A DNA stretch of 62,520 bases from Campylobacterales bacterium (GTDB lineage Bacteria > Campylobacterota > Campylobacteria > Campylobacterales > Sulfurospirillaceae), in contig JAFGFU010000029.1 of the NCBI GenBank assembly GCA_016930915.1, forward strand, positions 1 through 62,520, written 5' to 3'. Made by a program: the position numbers and the translations under genes. Under the pieces are notes generated by a model. The model ran no database searches, was not told where the DNA came from, and saw nothing but the letters and a program-made list of their open reading frames with translations. Of this stretch, positions 61,162 to 62,520 are shown one piece after another. Within the stretch, counting starts at the first letter, position 1. Every line of letters starts with the position of its first letter.

Positions 61162-61194
61162 CAAAACCCCTTTTTTTGTTTTACATGTAAAAAC

Positions 61195-62217
61195 TTATAA
61201 CACAATCTCTTGATGAATATTTAAACCAAAACCTGACAATCCAATATAATCTTTACGTTTTGTGGTTGAAAGAAGATTGATGTTCTCAATACCCAATTTT
61301 TTCACAATTTGCGCCCCAATACCAAACTCACGCAGTTCTGGATTTGACGTATACTCACTGTCAATAAAAATAAAAATACCATTATTGTTTTTTAGATGTT
61401 CAATCGCTTTTAAAACGCCACTGTACTTTTTCTCATTGGCTAATAATTCATTATCAGGAATAATGTGATGAAATTTAACCGCACTGGTTTTAGAAATATC
61501 TCCAAAGACATAGACAATATGATGATTTCCCTCGTGATCCACCATATCAATTTTACGTGCTGGCGCACCAAAAAATTCTACATTTGCCGATGCTACTTCT
61601 CTTACTAACGATTCAGATTGCATCCGATATGCCACAATATCGGAGATATAAACAATATTAATACCGTTTTTTTTACAAAAAAGATCCAAATCATCACGGC
61701 GTGCCATATGACCATCTTCTTTCATCACTTCACAAATAACAGCGACTTCAGAAACACCAGCCAAACGACACAAATCCACAGAACCCTCAGTATGACCTGT
61801 TCGAACCAATGTTCCGCCTTTACGCGCTATTAGAGGGAAGATATGACCTGGTTTTACAAGCTCACTTGGAGCACTCATCGTATCGGCTAAGATTTTAATG
61901 GTAATATCACGCTCATATGCAGATATACCTGTTGTACAAACACGAGCATCAACGGAAACGGTAAAGGCTGTTTCATGTTGAGAGTCATTGTTTTGTACCA
62001 TAGGGACTAATGAAAGACGCTTTGCAACCTCTTCTTTTAATGAGACACAAATAAGCCCTTTCGCCTCTGATGCCATAAAATTGACTTTCTCTGGCGTAGA
62101 AAATGTCGCGGCATAAACAAGGTCACCCTCATTCTCACGATCTTCATCGTCCACCATCATAACCATCTTCCCGTGCTTGATATCTTCTATCGCTTGTTTC
62201 ACTCTTTGAATAGGCAT
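61195..62217 (-). CDS. ribB: DHBP synthase with degenerate GTP cyclohydrolase II domain (RibBX-like)
   Basis: About 340 residues. The N-terminal domain (1-~205) is 3,4-dihydroxy-2-butanone-4-phosphate synthase: MVDDEDRENEGDLVYAA, VCTTGISAYERD, GHTEGSVDLCRLAG. It makes the four-carbon riboflavin precursor from ribulose 5-phosphate. The C-terminal ~130 residues keep the cyclohydrolase II outline (LREFGIGAQIVKKLGIENINLLSTT) but have none of the zinc cysteines, so this half is probably inactive, as in RibBX proteins. The ATG at 62217 has GGAG six bases upstream; a TTG four codons earlier covers that site. Confidence 0.87.
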   Translation of the reverse strand: MPIQRVKQAIEDIKHGKMVMMVDDEDRENEGDLVYAATFSTPEKVNFMASEAKGLICVSLKEEVAKRLSLVPMVQNNDSQHETAFTVSVDARVCTTGISAYERDITIKILADTMSAPSELVKPGHIFPLIARKGGTLVRTGHTEGSVDLCRLAGVSEVAVICEVMKEDGHMARRDDLDLFCKKNGINIVYISDIVAYRMQSESLVREVASANVEFFGAPARKIDMVDHEGNHHIVYVFGDISKTSAVKFHHIIPDNELLANEKKYSGVLKAIEHLKNNNGIFIFIDSEYTSNPELREFGIGAQIVKKLGIENINLLSTTKRKDYIGLSGFGLNIHQEIVL

Positions 62218-62262
62218 TGTTTGCTCCAAAAAAATAATATAATGGATTATAGTAAATTACCC

Positions 62263-62291
62263 TTGACAAACAAATTAAAAATCACTATAAT
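62263..62291 (+). promoter_or_regulatory. sigma-70 promoter of the tRNA genes
   Basis: TTGACA at 62263-62268 and TATAAT at 62286-62291, both perfect consensus with a 17-base spacer, 20 bases before the tRNA-Gln gene. Confidence 0.85.
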
Positions 62292-62310
62292 TTCACCTCG
62301 TTAAAGGCAT

Positions 62311-62385
62311 TGGGGTGTCGCCAAGCGGTAAGGCACTGGTTTTTGGTACCAGCATTCAGGGGTTCGAATCCCTTCACCCCATCCA
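62311..62385 (+). tRNA. tRNA-Gln (TTG)
   Basis: Full cloverleaf: acceptor TGGGGTG with CACCCCA, anticodon stem CTGGT/ACCAG with loop TTTTGGT giving anticodon TTG, T-loop GGTTCGAATCC, encoded CCA end. Confidence 0.93.
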
Positions 62386-62402
62386 CCTTTTACATCTTCC
62401 GT

Positions 62403-62478
<76 letters not shown>

Positions 62479-62520
62479 TTTCAAATACCCATTATATCGA
62501 ACTTTCAGCCACTTTGTCGG

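Larger units (their letters stand above)
2057..61191. repeat. dispersed 12-bp palindrome TTTACATGTAAA (30 exact copies)
   Basis: Exact copies start at 2057, 3557, 3656, 4948, 5175, 6618, 9329, 9857, 10735, 13254, 16335, 16680, 22093, 22115, 28824, 30417, 35873, 35894, 36894, 38162, 39111, 40389, 41744, 49520, 50101, 56898, 57961, 58510, 59453 and 61180. Ten more keep the core TTACATGTAA with one or both outer bases changed (8592, 16312, 18499, 27745, 31571, 37156, 37372, 37723, 39679, 53971). Of 40 cores, 21 are in genes: 12 read LHVK/LHVN, 8 read TCK/TCN and one ends a gene as YM-stop. The other 19 are intergenic, though intergenic DNA is a small minority of the window. Assuming about 38% GC, I estimate about 0.02 exact copies by chance. 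Confidence 0.95.

Noticed and set aside
2057-61191. TTTACATGTAAA as an ordinary transcription-factor operator
   Set aside because: Half of the copies lie inside coding sequence of unrelated genes, often far from starts, and many others lie between convergent genes. It also does not match FNR/CRP (TTGAT-N4-ATCAA) or the Fur box.

Overview
The window looks like chromosomal DNA of a Campylobacterota (Epsilonproteobacteria) species, most like Sulfurospirillum or a close relative. This is inferred from the moderate AT-richness, the many diguanylate cyclases and sensor kinases, the -24/-12 promoter flavour (GGAAC- rather than GGCAC-) and the protein families present. The genus cannot be proven from the window alone. 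Genes are densely packed, with many ATGA overlaps. Phage, IS and CRISPR signatures are absent.

Layout. (1) 260-4842: a two-gene defence-like module, a single-chain type IIG-like restriction-methylase and an AlbA_2/Schlafen-type ATP-binding protein, bracketed by short inverted repeats. (2) 5257-6426: an ATP-grasp ligase bracketed by imperfect direct repeats. (3) 6710-16308: housekeeping and envelope genes, including a D-amino-acid transaminase, a diguanylate cyclase, a CHAD protein, a MACPF (perforin-fold) protein with three C-terminal repeats, a MotA/MotB-like pair and an AI-2E-family permease. (4) 16358-26404: one minus-strand locus encoding an ECF sigma factor, a FecR-type anti-sigma, a TonB-dependent receptor (split by a frameshift), a periplasmic M16 protease and an ABC transporter. 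It resembles a cell-surface-signalling-controlled peptide/protein import and processing system. (5) 26567-30234: a GGDEF-EAL protein, a RelE/Phd-type toxin-antitoxin pair and an AT-rich orphan. (6) 30378-47111: a large nitrogen-fixation accessory cluster. The minus-strand operon runs nifX-DUF269-nifF-nifW-nifZ-pseudoferredoxin-ferredoxin-rpoN-nifQ. It is followed by trmO and bfr on plus, nifE-nifN-mmuM on minus, a ferredoxin and second NifX-like protein on plus, a minus-strand signalling cassette (kinase, REC-GGDEF-EAL, OmpR regulator), and nifB-nifV-small Cys protein on plus. The structural genes nifHDK and the activator nifA are not in the window. (7) 47166-62478: DNA glycosylase, lipoprotein, thioesterase, a 2041-residue hybrid kinase with four tandem periplasmic solute-binding domains, an HD-GYP protein, a divergent pair of paralogous membrane proteins, an exonuclease, a CPA2 antiporter, a RibBX-like enzyme and two tRNAs (Gln, initiator Met).

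Two sequence-level signals stand out. First, the palindrome TTTACATGTAAA occurs 30 times exactly, and its 10-bp core TTACATGTAA 40 times, when well under one copy would be expected. Copies lie both inside genes (mostly read as LHVK/LHVN or TCK/TCN) and between genes, where they form tandem pairs 21-23 bp apart and extended 22-32 bp perfect palindromes. This behaves like a highly iterated palindrome rather than an ordinary operator. Second, the nif cluster carries four matching sigma-54-type elements. Two of them form a 15-bp inverted repeat between nifE and the divergent ferredoxin gene, and one drives an operon that contains rpoN itself, which implies a positive feedback loop.
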